64,000 nucleotides of DNA. Source: an uncultured Dysgonomonas sp. GTDB lineage: Bacteria; Bacteroidota; Bacteroidia; Bacteroidales; Dysgonomonadaceae. Location of the stretch: contig CALYPL010000007.1 in assembly GCA_945273835.1 (NCBI GenBank), positions 33,410 to 97,409 of the forward strand, written 5' to 3'. The position numbers were made by a program, and so were the translations under genes. Positions 9,503-19,690 of the stretch are shown here, piece by piece (within the stretch, counting starts at the first letter, position 1; every line of letters starts with the position of its first letter). Below the pieces are notes generated by a model. It had not been told where the DNA came from, searched no databases, and was given only the letters and a program-made list of their open reading frames with translations.

Positions 9503-10345
9503 ATGAAAAGTAAAAGTATTGCTATCTGCGTATTATTGATTATCACCATCTTTAAAATTCAAGCTCAAGACAAAATATCTTTACGAATTGATTCGGTGAG
9601 TTATAAGGCTTGCATAGCTTCATTACCTCGTGAAATATCTTTAAACTTATCGGATATAGCTCGCTATTTTATTGATAAGCCTTATTTTCCGGAAACTTTA
9701 GAGGGCGGCAAGGATGAGAAATTAGTTGTTAACTTGCGACAGTTTGACTGCACAACATTGATCGAAAGCTCACTGGCTATTTATGAAACCATGTTTAAAG
9801 GAAGTAAGTCATTTTTTAATTATAAAGATCAATTAAGAATGATCCGATATCGTGGAGGATGGATCAATGGCTATACTTCCCGCCTGCATTATATGACTGA
9901 TTGGGCATATGAAAACTCGAAAAGAGGAATTATTTCTAATATTACAACCGACCTTGGAGGTACGGTAGTCGATAAGCAAATCAATTACATGTCAACACAT
10001 CCAGATCTTTATAAACATCTAAAGAATGATAGCCTCAACATTAAACGAATGATGGCTATAGAAAATAATATTAACGAAAGACATGATTATATAGTGCTGC
10101 CTAAATCGAATATCAAAGCGGTTGAAAATATGATCAAAGAAGGAGATATCATATTATTTGCTACAAAAACAGAAGGTCTGGATTATTCTCATGCAGCTAT
10201 AGCAGTTCGGGAAAATAATATCTTAACCTTCATTCATGCTTCAAGCAGATTAAAACAAGTTATAATCGAAAAAAGATCGCTGGCTAAATATTGTAACGAT
10301 TCCAGAAACTGTACAGGCATCACGGTATTGCGCATAAAAGATTAA
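9503..10345 (+). CDS. DUF1460 N-acetylmuramoyl-L-alanine amidase-like secreted protein
   Basis: A 280-residue exported protein (signal peptide residues 1-22, ending KIQAQ) of the DUF1460 family, which has an NlpC/P60-type papain-like fold. The likely catalytic Cys is residue 83 in FDCTTLIES and the His is residue 230 in DYSHAAIAV. Characterised members act on cell-wall peptides or muropeptides; this one probably works in the periplasm. It lies 35 bases after fhs and 34 before a CPBP membrane protease, all on one strand, so co-transcription is possible. Confidence 0.85.
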   Translation: MKSKSIAICVLLIITIFKIQAQDKISLRIDSVSYKACIASLPREISLNLSDIARYFIDKPYFPETLEGGKDEKLVVNLRQFDCTTLIESSLAIYETMFKGSKSFFNYKDQLRMIRYRGGWINGYTSRLHYMTDWAYENSKRGIISNITTDLGGTVVDKQINYMSTHPDLYKHLKNDSLNIKRMMAIENNINERHDYIVLPKSNIKAVENMIKEGDIILFATKTEGLDYSHAAIAVRENNILTFIHASSRLKQVIIEKRSLAKYCNDSRNCTGITVLRIKD

Positions 10346-10379
10346 TATTTTAAGATATTCATCTTTATTTATCGAAAAT

Positions 10380-11303
10380 ATGAGTTTATTAAAAGATTCT
10401 TTTAAAAGTGTTGGAAACTGGGGACAGCTTTTTACTCTGTTATTGTTCTCATTTTTAGGTCTGATTATAGGAGGGATAGCAACTACAATCATAACATTAG
10501 CAGTGGCAGGCGGCAAAGCGCAATCCATAATAACCATGTCATATGGAATAATACAACTTATACAAGTTATATCGGTGTTGTTTATGTTTTTTCTGCCCAC
10601 AATCGCTTTTTCTTATCTGTTCAAGGATACCCCGACGAAGTATATGAAATTGAGCGTACCCCATTCATGGCTTTATCTACTTCTATCCATTGTGTTAGTA
10701 GTTTCAATCCAGCCACTTATCAATTTTATTGGTTTCTATAATGAGCAATTGACTTTACCTGACTCTATGGGTATCATAGAACGTATATTTAGATCTATGG
10801 CTGATAATAATGCTGCGTTGATGGCAAAGCTACTCGCTAATAATTCGTTCGTTGGAATTATTATCAATCTGTTTGTCATAGCATTTGTAGCTGCATTAGT
10901 GGAAGAATGCTTTTTTAGAGGATGCCTCCAACAAATTTTGGTCAAGATTGCCGGAAATATACATGTAGGTATCTGGTTGACAGCAATTATATTCAGCCTT
11001 ATACATTTTGATATATACGGCTTTTTCCCAAGGGTTTTATTGGGAGCCATTTTAGGATATATCTTTGTATGGACACAAAATCTATGGTACTCTTTTTTAG
11101 TACACTTTCTGAATAATGCAGCCGTGGTTATATTACAACTTTTTTATTATAAATCGGCGAAAATTCAAAGTAGTACTTTTGAGATGAAAAGTGACATGCC
11201 CTACCTGATTGTGGGGACTATTGTTTTAGTTATTACCATCTATTTTTTCAATAAATATAAAACTACAATTCTGAAACAAAATGAAGAGAGCGGACTAAAT
11301 TAG
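10380..11303 (+). CDS. CPBP family intramembrane metalloprotease
   Basis: A 307-residue polytopic membrane protein with about eight hydrophobic segments. It carries the CAAX protease/bacteriocin-processing (ABI, type II CAAX) motifs: EECFFRG with Glu175, Glu176 and Arg180, and FSLIHF with His209, which together form the membrane-embedded metal site. The substrate is unknown; related proteins process peptides or confer immunity, and many have no assigned role. Its TAG stop lies inside an inverted repeat shared with the 3' end of uvrA, which converges on it. Confidence 0.85.
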   Translation: MSLLKDSFKSVGNWGQLFTLLLFSFLGLIIGGIATTIITLAVAGGKAQSIITMSYGIIQLIQVISVLFMFFLPTIAFSYLFKDTPTKYMKLSVPHSWLYLLLSIVLVVSIQPLINFIGFYNEQLTLPDSMGIIERIFRSMADNNAALMAKLLANNSFVGIIINLFVIAFVAALVEECFFRGCLQQILVKIAGNIHVGIWLTAIIFSLIHFDIYGFFPRVLLGAILGYIFVWTQNLWYSFLVHFLNNAAVVILQLFYYKSAKIQSSTFEMKSDMPYLIVGTIVLVITIYFFNKYKTTILKQNEESGLN

Positions 11304-11310
11304 TCCGCTC
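11288..11310. terminator. Inverted repeat between convergent CPBP and uvrA genes
   Basis: A perfect GC-rich 10-bp stem (11288-11297 with 11301-11310) closes on a 3-base loop and contains the CPBP stop codon at 11301-11303. No T-tract follows on either strand. It is a probable stop or stabiliser for both transcripts rather than a textbook terminator. Confidence 0.5.
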
Positions 11311-11314
11311 CTTA

Positions 11315-14107
11315 TCAGTTCAGTTTTTCTTTCAGAAAGCGTCCGGTATGTGATTGCGGACATGCGGCTATCTGCTCAGGTGTTCCTACACAAACCACAT
11401 TTCCGCCGGCCTTTCCACCTTCGGGACCAATATCTATTATATGATCGGCACATTTTATGACTTCCATATTATGCTCGATTATTACGATAGTATGCCCTCT
11501 GTCAATCAAAGAATTAAAGGCTTTCAGCAAGGTCTTTATATCGTGAAAATGCAATCCTGTTGTAGGCTCATCAAAGATGAAGAATGTTGGTTCGGGTTTC
11601 TCATCTGCAAGATGAAACGCAAGTTTTACTCGCTGGTTCTCCCCCCCTGATAATGATGATGAAGATTGTCCCATTTTTATATAGCCTAAGCCCACTTCCT
11701 GCAATGGTCTGAGGCGTTTAACAATTTTCTTCTCGATTGAACCTTTTGCTTCCGAGAAAAACTCGATAGCCTGATCAATGGTCATTTCAAGCACATCGTA
11801 AATATTCACTCCCCGATATTGGACTTCTAATATATCAGACTTGAAACGCCGACCTTTACAGGCTTCGCATTCAAGACGAACGTCTGCCATAAACTGCATC
11901 TCTACAGTTATCATTCCTTCACCCGCACATTCTTCACATCGTCCTCCTTCTACGTTAAACGAAAAAAAGGCAGGAGTAAAATGCATTTGCTTGGCTAATG
12001 GTTGTTCGGCAAAGAGTTTACGTATTTCGTCGTATGCCTTGATATAGGTTACCGGATTGGATCGTGAAGAACGCCCGATGGGATTCTGATCAACCATTTC
12101 TATGTTTTTTATCAGATTAAGGTCTCCGTCAAGACTTCCAAACTGTACTATCTGATCAGCTTTTCCTTTATAATGTTGTTCGAGAGCAGTATAAAGCACA
12201 TCGCAAACCAATGATGACTTGCCTGAACCACTGACTCCTGTTACAACAGTCATTATATTGAGTGGAAATTTAACATCTATATTCTTCAGGTTATTTTGTC
12301 GTGCGCCGTGTATTTCAAGATAGTTATTCCATTTACGCCGATTTTTGGGAACGGGTATAACTTCCTCGCCATTAAGATATCGAACGGTATAACTATCTGT
12401 ATGCTTCTTCAGACCGTCTATATTTCCCTGATAAATAACTTCGCCTCCCAAACGTCCTGCTTTGGGTCCTATATCTATGATATAATCAGCGGCACGGATG
12501 ATTTCCTCATCGTGTTCCACGACAACCACCGTATTTCCTAAAGAGGTCAATTCCCTAAGTACATTTATCAATAAGTCTGTATCTCTTGAATGTAGTCCAA
12601 TGCTTGGCTCGTCAAGGATATATAATGAACCTACAAGGCTGCTGCCCAATGAAGTGGCAAGATTTATACGCTGGCTCTCTCCTCCTGAAAGTGAATTTGA
12701 CAAACGATTGAGGGTTAGATATCCTAATCCTACATTGACAAGATACTGAATACGATTATTGATATCGGTCAGCAAACGTTTGGCTATTACTGCTTCCGTT
12801 TCATTAAGTTCAAGGTGGTCGAAAAATTCTCTCAGTTCGGTTATAGGCATCAACACTAAATCAGCGATAGACTTACCGCCTACTTTTACATATAGTGCCT
12901 GAGGTTTAAGCCTTGCTCCCTTACATGCCGGACAAATGGTTTTTCCTCTGTACCGAGCAAGCATAACACGGTATTGTATCTTGTATAGATTCTCTTCTAC
13001 CATTTTGAAGAAGTCATCTATACCTGAAACTCCTTGAGCTCCGTGCCATAGAAGGTCTTTTTCTTTGTCAGTCAGCTCGAAGTAAGGTCTATGAACCGGA
13101 AAATTATATTTGTGTGCTGAACGGATAAATTCATTCTTCCATTCGCTCATCTTCTCTCCACGCCAACAAACCACAGCATCATCATAAACTGAAAGCCCTT
13201 TGTTGGGAACAACCAAATCTTCATCTATTCCCATGACTTTGCCGAAACCTTCGCAAACAGGGCATGCACCAGCCGGACTGTTGAAGTTGAACATCAGCTC
13301 GGAAGGTTCTTCAAATTGTATACCATCCGCTTCAAAACTCTTTGAATAGCTGTAAGTTTCAGGCTCTTTTTCTTTTGGATAAAAGCGAACCACACATTCG
13401 CCTTCTCCTTCAAAGAATGCCGTTTCAAGGGATTCTGAGAAGCGGCTTATATTTGCTCCATCATTGTCGCAAGTCAAACGGTCAATGACCAAAAGTATAT
13501 CTTGCGCCGATTTATTTTCATGGTGTTTTATTACATCTTCTATGCGCTCGAAATTGCCATCTATCTCTACTCTTGAGAAACCCTCTTTGAGTAAGATATT
13601 CAATTGTTCGTCAATTGTTCGATTATCCCTTAATATCACTTTGCTGAAAAGAGCTATACGTGTATCTTCGGGATAAGTAAGCATCTTATTAATGATATCA
13701 CTTATCTGATATTTCTTCACTTCCTCTCCTGATACAGGAGAATAGGTTTTACCAATTCTGGCAAAAAGCAAGCGTAAATATTCATATATTTCGGTTGACG
13801 TTCCAACCGTTGATCGAGGGTTACGTGCACTTACTCTTTGTTCTATCGCAATAGCAGGAGGTATGCCTTTAATGTAATCGCATTCGGGCTTATTCATTCT
13901 GCCTAAGAATTGCCGTGCATAGGACGAAAGACTTTCCACATAACGGCGTTGTCCCTCTGCATACAGTGTGTCAAAGGCGAGTGATGACTTGCCGGAACCG
14001 GATAAGCCTGTAATGACTATAAATTTGTTACGGGGTATTTCTACATCAATATTCTTTAGATTATTGACTTTTGCCCCTTTAATCAGAATATTTTTATTCT
14101 CCGCCAT
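11315..14107 (-). CDS. uvrA: Excinuclease ABC subunit UvrA
   Basis: The damage-recognition ATPase of nucleotide excision repair, 930 residues. Two ABC modules are present: Walker A motifs GLSGSGKSS near residue 34 and GVSGSGKSS near residue 625, each with an ABC signature (LSGGESQR and LSGGENQR). Zinc-binding CxxC pairs appear as CPVC, CPAC, CEEC and CEAC. Length and order are typical, with nothing missing. It is monocistronic on the minus strand, with a -7 element just upstream, and converges with the CPBP gene. Confidence 0.98.
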   Translation of the reverse strand: MAENKNILIKGAKVNNLKNIDVEIPRNKFIVITGLSGSGKSSLAFDTLYAEGQRRYVESLSSYARQFLGRMNKPECDYIKGIPPAIAIEQRVSARNPRSTVGTSTEIYEYLRLLFARIGKTYSPVSGEEVKKYQISDIINKMLTYPEDTRIALFSKVILRDNRTIDEQLNILLKEGFSRVEIDGNFERIEDVIKHHENKSAQDILLVIDRLTCDNDGANISRFSESLETAFFEGEGECVVRFYPKEKEPETYSYSKSFEADGIQFEEPSELMFNFNSPAGACPVCEGFGKVMGIDEDLVVPNKGLSVYDDAVVCWRGEKMSEWKNEFIRSAHKYNFPVHRPYFELTDKEKDLLWHGAQGVSGIDDFFKMVEENLYKIQYRVMLARYRGKTICPACKGARLKPQALYVKVGGKSIADLVLMPITELREFFDHLELNETEAVIAKRLLTDINNRIQYLVNVGLGYLTLNRLSNSLSGGESQRINLATSLGSSLVGSLYILDEPSIGLHSRDTDLLINVLRELTSLGNTVVVVEHDEEIIRAADYIIDIGPKAGRLGGEVIYQGNIDGLKKHTDSYTVRYLNGEEVIPVPKNRRKWNNYLEIHGARQNNLKNIDVKFPLNIMTVVTGVSGSGKSSLVCDVLYTALEQHYKGKADQIVQFGSLDGDLNLIKNIEMVDQNPIGRSSRSNPVTYIKAYDEIRKLFAEQPLAKQMHFTPAFFSFNVEGGRCEECAGEGMITVEMQFMADVRLECEACKGRRFKSDILEVQYRGVNIYDVLEMTIDQAIEFFSEAKGSIEKKIVKRLRPLQEVGLGYIKMGQSSSSLSGGENQRVKLAFHLADEKPEPTFFIFDEPTTGLHFHDIKTLLKAFNSLIDRGHTIVIIEHNMEVIKCADHIIDIGPEGGKAGGNVVCVGTPEQIAACPQSHTGRFLKEKLN

Positions 14108-14130
14108 GTTATTCTCTAAAAAAGTGGCAA

Positions 14131-14138
14131 CAAAGTTA
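14131..14138 (-). promoter_or_regulatory. -7 promoter element of uvrA
   Basis: On the minus strand this reads TAACTTTG, ending 24 bases before the uvrA ATG. No SOS-type operator was recognised around it. Confidence 0.55.
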
Positions 14139-14205
14139 TGAAAAAATAAGCAGACGCCTTCATCTTATTGTATTTGAATAATTTATAATTCGTTAAATAA
14201 CAAAG

Positions 14206-14796
14206 TCAGACATCTCTGCTCTTCAATTCATCTCTTAGTAATGAAGCTAATTCATAATTCTCCTCGTTTACAGCTTTTTCGAGCAGTTTTTCAATCTCAT
14301 TACAGTCTAACTGTTTGTAGTTACCTGCTAAGTCTGCTCCTGTTTGAGCTTCGCTATCAAGCTTTGACTGACTATCGTCTTGAAATACTACACTCAGCTC
14401 ATTCATTATATGTTCTGTTGCATAAATCGGAGCATTAGTTCTCAATGCAATATTGATAGCATCAGATGTTCTTGCCTCTAATTCCACCAATTTATTATCT
14501 TGCTGTAATACTATTTTTGAAAAGAATATGCCGTCATTATAGGTATATATCATTACTTCGATCAAGGTTATGTCAAATGTAATCAATATGGCATATAAAA
14601 GATCATGTGTCAACGGTCTTGGAGGTACTGTGTTCTGAAGTTTAAAAGCAATAGCCTGCGCCTCGGCTGTGCCTATCATGACCACCAAGCGACGCGCTCC
14701 TTTTTCTTCTGCCAAAACCAAACCGTACGTTCCTGTATTGTTCTGATTAAAGGAAAATCCAAGAACTGATAATTTTATCCTTTTTTCCATATTCAA
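14206..14796 (-). CDS. Bifunctional nuclease (DUF151) with C-terminal UVR motif
   Basis: A 196-residue protein. Residues ~5-135 match the bifunctional nuclease/DUF151 fold (KGARRLVVMIGTAEAQAI, then EARTSDAINIALR). The last ~40 residues form a UvrB/UvrC-type helical hairpin (LLEKAVNEENYELASLLRDE), a module for protein contacts in repair complexes. It lies directly upstream of uvrA on the same strand, but each gene has its own -7 element. The function of the family is poorly established; an RNA/DNA nuclease activity has been reported for plant relatives. The UVR tail next to uvrA is suggestive only. Confidence 0.88.
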   Translation of the reverse strand: MNMEKRIKLSVLGFSFNQNNTGTYGLVLAEEKGARRLVVMIGTAEAQAIAFKLQNTVPPRPLTHDLLYAILITFDITLIEVMIYTYNDGIFFSKIVLQQDNKLVELEARTSDAINIALRTNAPIYATEHIMNELSVVFQDDSQSKLDSEAQTGADLAGNYKQLDCNEIEKLLEKAVNEENYELASLLRDELKSRDV

Positions 14797-14821
14797 TTAT
14801 GTATCCAAAACTTCAATAATT

Positions 14822-14829
14822 CAAAATTA
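14822..14829 (-). promoter_or_regulatory. -7 promoter element of the bifunctional nuclease gene
   Basis: On the minus strand this reads TAATTTTG, 26 bases before the start codon. It matches TAnnTTTG. Confidence 0.45.
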
Positions 14830-14904
14830 CTTAAATAATCTGTTTAAGAAATAAAATCTCTGTCTAAAAACATGTTGAAACAATAAGTATTTATCTTAAA
14901 AAAC

Positions 14905-14912
14905 TATCTTTG
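14905..14912 (+). promoter_or_regulatory. -7 promoter element of the gtrA-like gene
   Basis: TATCTTTG, an exact consensus match, 48 bases before the ATG at 14961. Confidence 0.6.
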
Positions 14913-14960
14913 CAAGTCAAATAAAAAAGTTGAAGAAATATTGCTCAGACTATACTCCTT

Positions 14961-15446
14961 ATGAAATTATCGCTTAAAGAAATCTTAACAAATAATTCTT
15001 TCAAACAGCTTATTAAATACGGAATTGTTGGCTCTATCGGTTTTGCCATCGATTTAAGCATTTATTATCTGCTTGTAAAAATTTATGAAGTTCATTTTCC
15101 GTTTACAACTGCCATCAGTGAATGGATCGGCGGGAATATGTCTGATAAAGTGCTTGATATTGATGTATCTCATATAATAGGTTCGTCAATAGCAATCATT
15201 AACAATTTTATATTGAACAGCTACTTTACATTTAAAGTAACTGATAAAAAATGGAAAAGATTCGCATCGTTTGCAGGTATTGCAGCAGTAGGGCTTGTAA
15301 TAGGTACGATACTGATTACAATCTTAGTAGGATGGTTGGGTATAGATGAAATGGTAGCTAAAATCATTTCGACTATACTTGTTGCATTAATTCAATTTGC
15401 ATTTAATAAGCTATTTACTTTTAAATCTCAACCCCTACAAAAATAA
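14961..15446 (+). CDS. GtrA family membrane protein
   Basis: A 161-residue protein with four predicted membrane helices (about residues 18-38, 70-92, 98-122 and 128-150). The opening LIKYGIVGSIGFAIDLSIYYLL and the NFILNSYFTF motif identify the GtrA/flippase-like family. Members are thought to help move lipid-linked sugars across the inner membrane during glycan synthesis. There is no glycosyltransferase neighbour here, so the sugar and pathway are unknown. A slightly long loop (residues ~45-68) separates helices 1 and 2. Confidence 0.88.
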   Translation: MKLSLKEILTNNSFKQLIKYGIVGSIGFAIDLSIYYLLVKIYEVHFPFTTAISEWIGGNMSDKVLDIDVSHIIGSSIAIINNFILNSYFTFKVTDKKWKRFASFAGIAAVGLVIGTILITILVGWLGIDEMVAKIISTILVALIQFAFNKLFTFKSQPLQK

Positions 15447-15553
15447 TTTATCAAAAAATTGTGCAATCTTTTGGACATTTTACGAAACATTATGTCTTCA
15501 AACTTTGTTAGATAATAAGATATAAATAGCTATAACTGATCCGATCATATTAA

Positions 15554-16717
15554 ATGGTCAGTCTGATAAATCTACACACAATTAGAGCTTATATGTTGCG
15601 GAAAAGATATATTAATAGTATATTGAATCCAGTCATCGGTTTTTTCCCATTCATGCTGTACGCTATATTGCATGCAGTTATGGATAAAGAACAATCTGCG
15701 TTGTTATTATCGTTAGCATCATGCATAGTTGGTGAGTTAATTTTTAACATATTCCTGAAAACCAGAATATTAGGCATATCATTTATTATTTGTGGTTTAG
15801 CGATACTTCTAACAACTTTTATCTGGATGATTGGTCAAAACTATATTATATATACCAACTTTTATATTATTATATGTGAAATATTTATAGTGTTTTTTTG
15901 TAAATCAATATCCATTTGCAAAAAATATATAACTTTCTACACCCTTAAAAAAAAGAACTTAAAGCAACGACCTTTTTTGAATAGAGTATATTTTGCCATA
16001 TCCATCATACAACCAATATTTATTATTCACTTACTTTGCGCTTTATCTTGTCGGTTCTTATTCTATCCGGACAACCAATTTTACGATACTATCAATCTCA
16101 TAATATACTCCATATTTCCGGCATTCAATGTAGTATTTACACTTATCATATATGAATCGGTGCGGATAAAAGCGTTTGAACCAAGATTTAAAAAAGAAGA
16201 ATGGCTACCTATTGTTTCTGACAAAGGTGAAGTGACTGGAAAAATCGCTAAATCGGTATCCATTAATATGAAGAACCGTTATATGCATCCAGTTGTACGT
16301 GTTGCCTTGATCTGTAAACAACAAATTTATTTACAAAAAAGAGAACATAATGATAGTTTTAATCCTGACAAGTTTGATTACCCATTCGAAAAATTTGTTT
16401 TGTTCAATCATCAGATCAATATTGCCGTTAATAATAGTATTGCCCAGGTAATGAATTGTGATCCGCAAGATTTCGAGTTCAGCTTTTTACTTAAATACGT
16501 ATTTAATAATGAAAATACGAAACGTCTTATTTTCTTATTTGTTTTGGAGATTGACAGTGAGGATTTGCTTCCCAACAATCATAAACTGAATGGTAAATTC
16601 TGGTCAATTAAACAAATTGAAGACAGTTTTAGCGATAATATTTTTTGTGATTGCTTTGAGCTTGAATATGAATATGTTAAAAATAAAGTTTTATTAAAAG
16701 ACAGGAATGCAGGATAA
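15554..16717 (+). CDS. Six-helix membrane protein with degenerate Nudix-like cytosolic domain
   Basis: A 387-residue protein with no clear family name. Residues ~24-205 contain six hydrophobic segments. Residues ~215-380 resemble the isopentenyl-isomerase-like Nudix hydrolases of Bacteroidales: LPIVSDKGEVTGKIAK, HPVVRVALI, IYLQKREHND, and later KFWSIKQIED. Where the Nudix box (GX5EX7REUXEEXGU) should be, residues ~281-300 have none of the catalytic Glu/Arg residues, so the domain is probably catalytically dead and may bind a nucleotide or diphosphate as a sensor. The start could instead be the ATG at 15593, since the first 13 residues are not obviously needed. It is convergent with rpoD, with a strong terminator between. 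Confidence 0.7.
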   Translation: MVSLINLHTIRAYMLRKRYINSILNPVIGFFPFMLYAILHAVMDKEQSALLLSLASCIVGELIFNIFLKTRILGISFIICGLAILLTTFIWMIGQNYIIYTNFYIIICEIFIVFFCKSISICKKYITFYTLKKKNLKQRPFLNRVYFAISIIQPIFIIHLLCALSCRFLFYPDNQFYDTINLIIYSIFPAFNVVFTLIIYESVRIKAFEPRFKKEEWLPIVSDKGEVTGKIAKSVSINMKNRYMHPVVRVALICKQQIYLQKREHNDSFNPDKFDYPFEKFVLFNHQINIAVNNSIAQVMNCDPQDFEFSFLLKYVFNNENTKRLIFLFVLEIDSEDLLPNNHKLNGKFWSIKQIEDSFSDNIFCDCFELEYEYVKNKVLLKDRNAG

Positions 16718-16731
16718 TTAATCGTATACAT

Positions 16732-16775
16732 AAATATAAAAGCCAGAAAAGAGAACTTTTCTGGCTTTTATATTT
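16732..16775. terminator. Bidirectional terminator between the Nudix-like gene and rpoD
   Basis: A 20-bp perfect stem (16732-16751 with 16756-16775) closes on a 4-base loop and is flanked by A and T tracts, so it should stop transcription from both sides. Confidence 0.85.
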
Positions 16776-16790
16776 ATATTGTAATTTGGA

Positions 16791-17651
16791 TTATCCCAAA
16801 TAACTCTTTAAAAGTTTACTGCGAGAATTCTGGCGTAGACGTTTGATCGCTTTTTCTTTTATCTGACGAACTCGTTCACGAGTTAGTTGAAACTTATCGC
16901 CTATTTCTTCGAGGGTCATTTCTTGATAACCAATTCCGAAAAACATTTTGATAATCTCACTTTCACGTTCAGTCAGCGTTGAAAGAGCTCTATCAATTTC
17001 CTGTTGCAAAGATTCATTTATGAGAGTTCTATCAGCAACAGGTGCATCGTCATTTACTAACACATCTAATAAGCTGTTGTCTTCACCCTCTACAAAAGGA
17101 GCATCCATAGAGATGTGACGTCCCGAAACTTTAAGCGAGTCAGTTATCTTGTCAACCGGTATATCCAATTCATTAGCCAGTTCTTCAGCAGAAGGTTTAC
17201 GCTCGTTTTCCTGTTCAAATTTAGAAAACGCTTTACTGATTTTATTTAATGAACCTACTTGATTCAGTGGCAAACGTACGATACGAGATTGTTCAGCTAA
17301 AGCCTGCAATATAGATTGGCGTATCCACCATACCGCATAACTGATAAACTTAAATCCTCTTGTTTCGTCAAATTTTTCAGCAGCTTTAATAAGCCCTAAG
17401 TTACCTTCATTTATAAGATCGGGTAAACTTAAACCTTGATTTTGATACTGTTTAGCAACAGACACAACGAATCTAAGATTAGCCCGTGTAAGTTTTTCTA
17501 ATGCCGCTCTGTCTCCCTTCTTTATGGCTTGTGCCAATTCAACTTCTTCTTCAACTGTGATCAGCTCCTCGCGACCGATTTCCTGTAAATATTTATCTAA
17601 GGAAGCGCTTTCGCGATTTGTGATTGATTTTGTAATCTTTAATTGCCTCAT
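16791..17651 (-). CDS. rpoD: Primary sigma factor RpoD (short Bacteroidota type)
   Basis: A 286-residue housekeeping sigma-70. It lacks region 1.1, as in other Bacteroidota. Region 2 is visible as [20 protein letters not shown] and [11 protein letters not shown] (-10 binding), and region 4 as [10 protein letters not shown] plus [18 protein letters not shown] (-35 helix-turn-helix). I start at MRQLKITKS (17651). A longer frame opens at 17693, but a consensus -7 element spans 17691-17698, so that upstream ATG could not be in the transcript. The many TAnnTTTG elements in this window are the promoters this factor is expected to read. Confidence 0.97.
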   Translation of the reverse strand: MRQLKITKSITNRESASLDKYLQEIGREELITVEEEVELAQAIKKGDRAALEKLTRANLRFVVSVAKQYQNQGLSLPDLINEGNLGLIKAAEKFDETRGFKFISYAVWWIRQSILQALAEQSRIVRLPLNQVGSLNKISKAFSKFEQENERKPSAEELANELDIPVDKITDSLKVSGRHISMDAPFVEGEDNSLLDVLVNDDAPVADRTLINESLQQEIDRALSTLTERESEIIKMFFGIGYQEMTLEEIGDKFQLTRERVRQIKEKAIKRLRQNSRSKLLKSYLG

Positions 17652-17690
17652 ATGCAGATATATAGAATTAAATCCATGAAAAAATGCTTG

Positions 17691-17698
17691 CAAAGATA
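17691..17698 (-). promoter_or_regulatory. -7 promoter element of rpoD
   Basis: On the minus strand this reads TATCTTTG, 39 bases before the chosen start. It overlaps the farther-upstream ATG and so decides the start of rpoD. Confidence 0.7.
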
Positions 17699-17850
17699 CT
17701 AAAAAAGAATGTTTTTAGCATCACACTATTGCTGGTTAAGCTATAAAATTAGTTATTAAGATGCTATTTATTCAGATATAAATAACGCTCAGTATTAAAA
17801 GTAAGTTCTAATCCGAGCATTATTATTAAGTTAATTATATCAGCTTTAAC

Positions 17851-19380
17851 CTATTTTGTATCGCTGAGATCTATCGCAAAATACTTGCGGTTACCTGAAG
17901 ATGGGTAGAACCCTGATATAAACAATACTTTATCATTACTATTAGCTGCTGCCTGAATCATACTTTCAACCTCACTTGGAGTAGACACTGGTCTATTATT
18001 TATTTGCTGAATAATATAACCTTTACTTATTCCTTCTTTATGAAATCTTCCACTATTGTCAACTCCGGCTACTTCAACACCATAATTAATACCATATTCT
18101 TTTAATTTATCTGAACTTAGTTCCTTGAAAGCTGCTCCTACAACGGCAAGCCCATCTTCTTTCTTAACAACAGATGTGTTTCCTGCATTGTTTTTAAGTG
18201 TTATATCGAAAACTTTATCGGCATTACCTCGTTTAACGGCAATTTTCACTTTATCTCCCGGACGGTAACGGCTTATCTGCTCTTGCAATTCTGAAGCACT
18301 TCTGATTTTATTATCGTTGACACTAACAATAACATCTCCGGCTTCCATACCGGCTTGTTTAGCAGGACTTTGCTCAGCAAAATCAGCGACATAAGCACCT
18401 TCAGTCAGTTTATCATAAATCTTAGTCTTCTCGGGTTCTCTTTCCTTAGCAACTGACAAATCTGTCATCATAACGCCCAATCTTGCACGTTGCACAGCTC
18501 CATATTCTTTAAGATCTGCAACAACCTTACCGGCTATTGAAATAGGTACTGCAAAACCATATCCTGCAAACGAACCCGTCTGAGAGTAAATAGCTGTATT
18601 AATACCTACTAACTGTCCGTCCGTATTGATTAATGCACCACCACTATTACCCGGATTTATCGCAGCATCGGTTTGTATATACGATTGTATATTATTTGAA
18701 CCGCCACCACCTATGCCGCCACGTCCTTTGGCACTAACAATACCTGCTGTAACAGTTGAAGTAAGATTAAATGGATTGCCTACAGCCAAAACCCATTCGC
18801 CTACTTTTAGATTGTCTGAATTACCAAATGGAATGTAAGGTAAGTCTTTAGCATCGATCTTCAAAAGAGCAATATCAGTATCAGGGTCTGTACCAATCAA
18901 TTTGGCTGTATACTTACTATTGTCATTCATTGTCACTTCTATCTCATTAGCCTTATCTATAACATGATTATTAGTTATGATATATCCATCTTTAGATATA
19001 ATTACTCCTGAACCAAATCCTACGCTTGGCTGAGAATTACCAAAATCATATCCCTGATCGCCTCGATCTCCAAAACCGAAGAAAAACTCAAACGGGTCAA
19101 TCATACGTTTTTGATTAACGGAAGGAGCCTGTTTTTTAACAACCGATTTAATATGAACTACTGCATGGACTGCATTATCGGCTGCTTTTGTAAAATCGGG
19201 ATATCCACCATCAGTTAAACTTGCCAAATGAAAATTATCCTGTTTAAATGCACCGCTATAATCAGATGATGCTGAACTATTACCTCTGCGATCAAGATAA
19301 TTATATGTCAGAAAAGTTGCTCCCACACTGAAAACGGAGACAAGCATACATAAAAGTAGTATTTTCCAATTCTTATTCAT
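17851..19380 (-). CDS. HtrA/DegQ-type periplasmic serine endopeptidase
   Basis: A 509-residue Do-family protease/chaperone that degrades or refolds damaged envelope proteins. An N-terminal signal anchor covers residues ~7-28. The trypsin-like domain has a complete triad: His139 (TNNHVID), Asp169 (DTDIALLK) and Ser246 (NPGNSGGAL). Two PDZ domains follow, around residues 290-390 (RLGVMM ... GMEAGDVIVSV) and 405-500. It is transcribed alone, divergent from apgM across a 341-base spacer. I cannot tell DegP from DegQ or DegS by sequence alone in this phylum. Confidence 0.95.
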   Translation of the reverse strand: MNKNWKILLLCMLVSVFSVGATFLTYNYLDRRGNSSASSDYSGAFKQDNFHLASLTDGGYPDFTKAADNAVHAVVHIKSVVKKQAPSVNQKRMIDPFEFFFGFGDRGDQGYDFGNSQPSVGFGSGVIISKDGYIITNNHVIDKANEIEVTMNDNSKYTAKLIGTDPDTDIALLKIDAKDLPYIPFGNSDNLKVGEWVLAVGNPFNLTSTVTAGIVSAKGRGGIGGGGSNNIQSYIQTDAAINPGNSGGALINTDGQLVGINTAIYSQTGSFAGYGFAVPISIAGKVVADLKEYGAVQRARLGVMMTDLSVAKEREPEKTKIYDKLTEGAYVADFAEQSPAKQAGMEAGDVIVSVNDNKIRSASELQEQISRYRPGDKVKIAVKRGNADKVFDITLKNNAGNTSVVKKEDGLAVVGAAFKELSSDKLKEYGINYGVEVAGVDNSGRFHKEGISKGYIIQQINNRPVSTPSEVESMIQAAANSNDKVLFISGFYPSSGNRKYFAIDLSDTK

Positions 19381-19422
19381 TGTATTATATTTTTAACGTT
19401 ACATCTCAAATCTTTATATTCT

Positions 19423-19430
19423 CAAATATA
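19423..19430 (-). promoter_or_regulatory. -7 promoter element of the htrA-type protease gene
   Basis: On the minus strand this reads TATATTTG, 42 bases before the ATG. Confidence 0.55.
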
Positions 19431-19682
19431 AATACAAAAACTATTCAATTTGAGCGACTAATCTTTATTTTTAACACTTTTAACCACACCCATAATCTTT
19501 ATTCAAATTTTAACATCTATAACAGACTTTTTGTCAGAAAAATTCGACATTAAGTCTAATATTACGGCTAATTTAGCCGAAAATACAATCTTTTGTGTAA
19601 AATAAAACAATTATAAAACAGTCATTTCCTCAATCACGTTCAAGAGTAAATAGTATTACTCTTCTATTACAACTGGATCAGC

Positions 19683-19690
19683 TATCTTTG
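19683..19690 (+). promoter_or_regulatory. -7 promoter element of apgM
   Basis: TATCTTTG, an exact match, 31 bases before the ATG at 19722. Confidence 0.65.
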
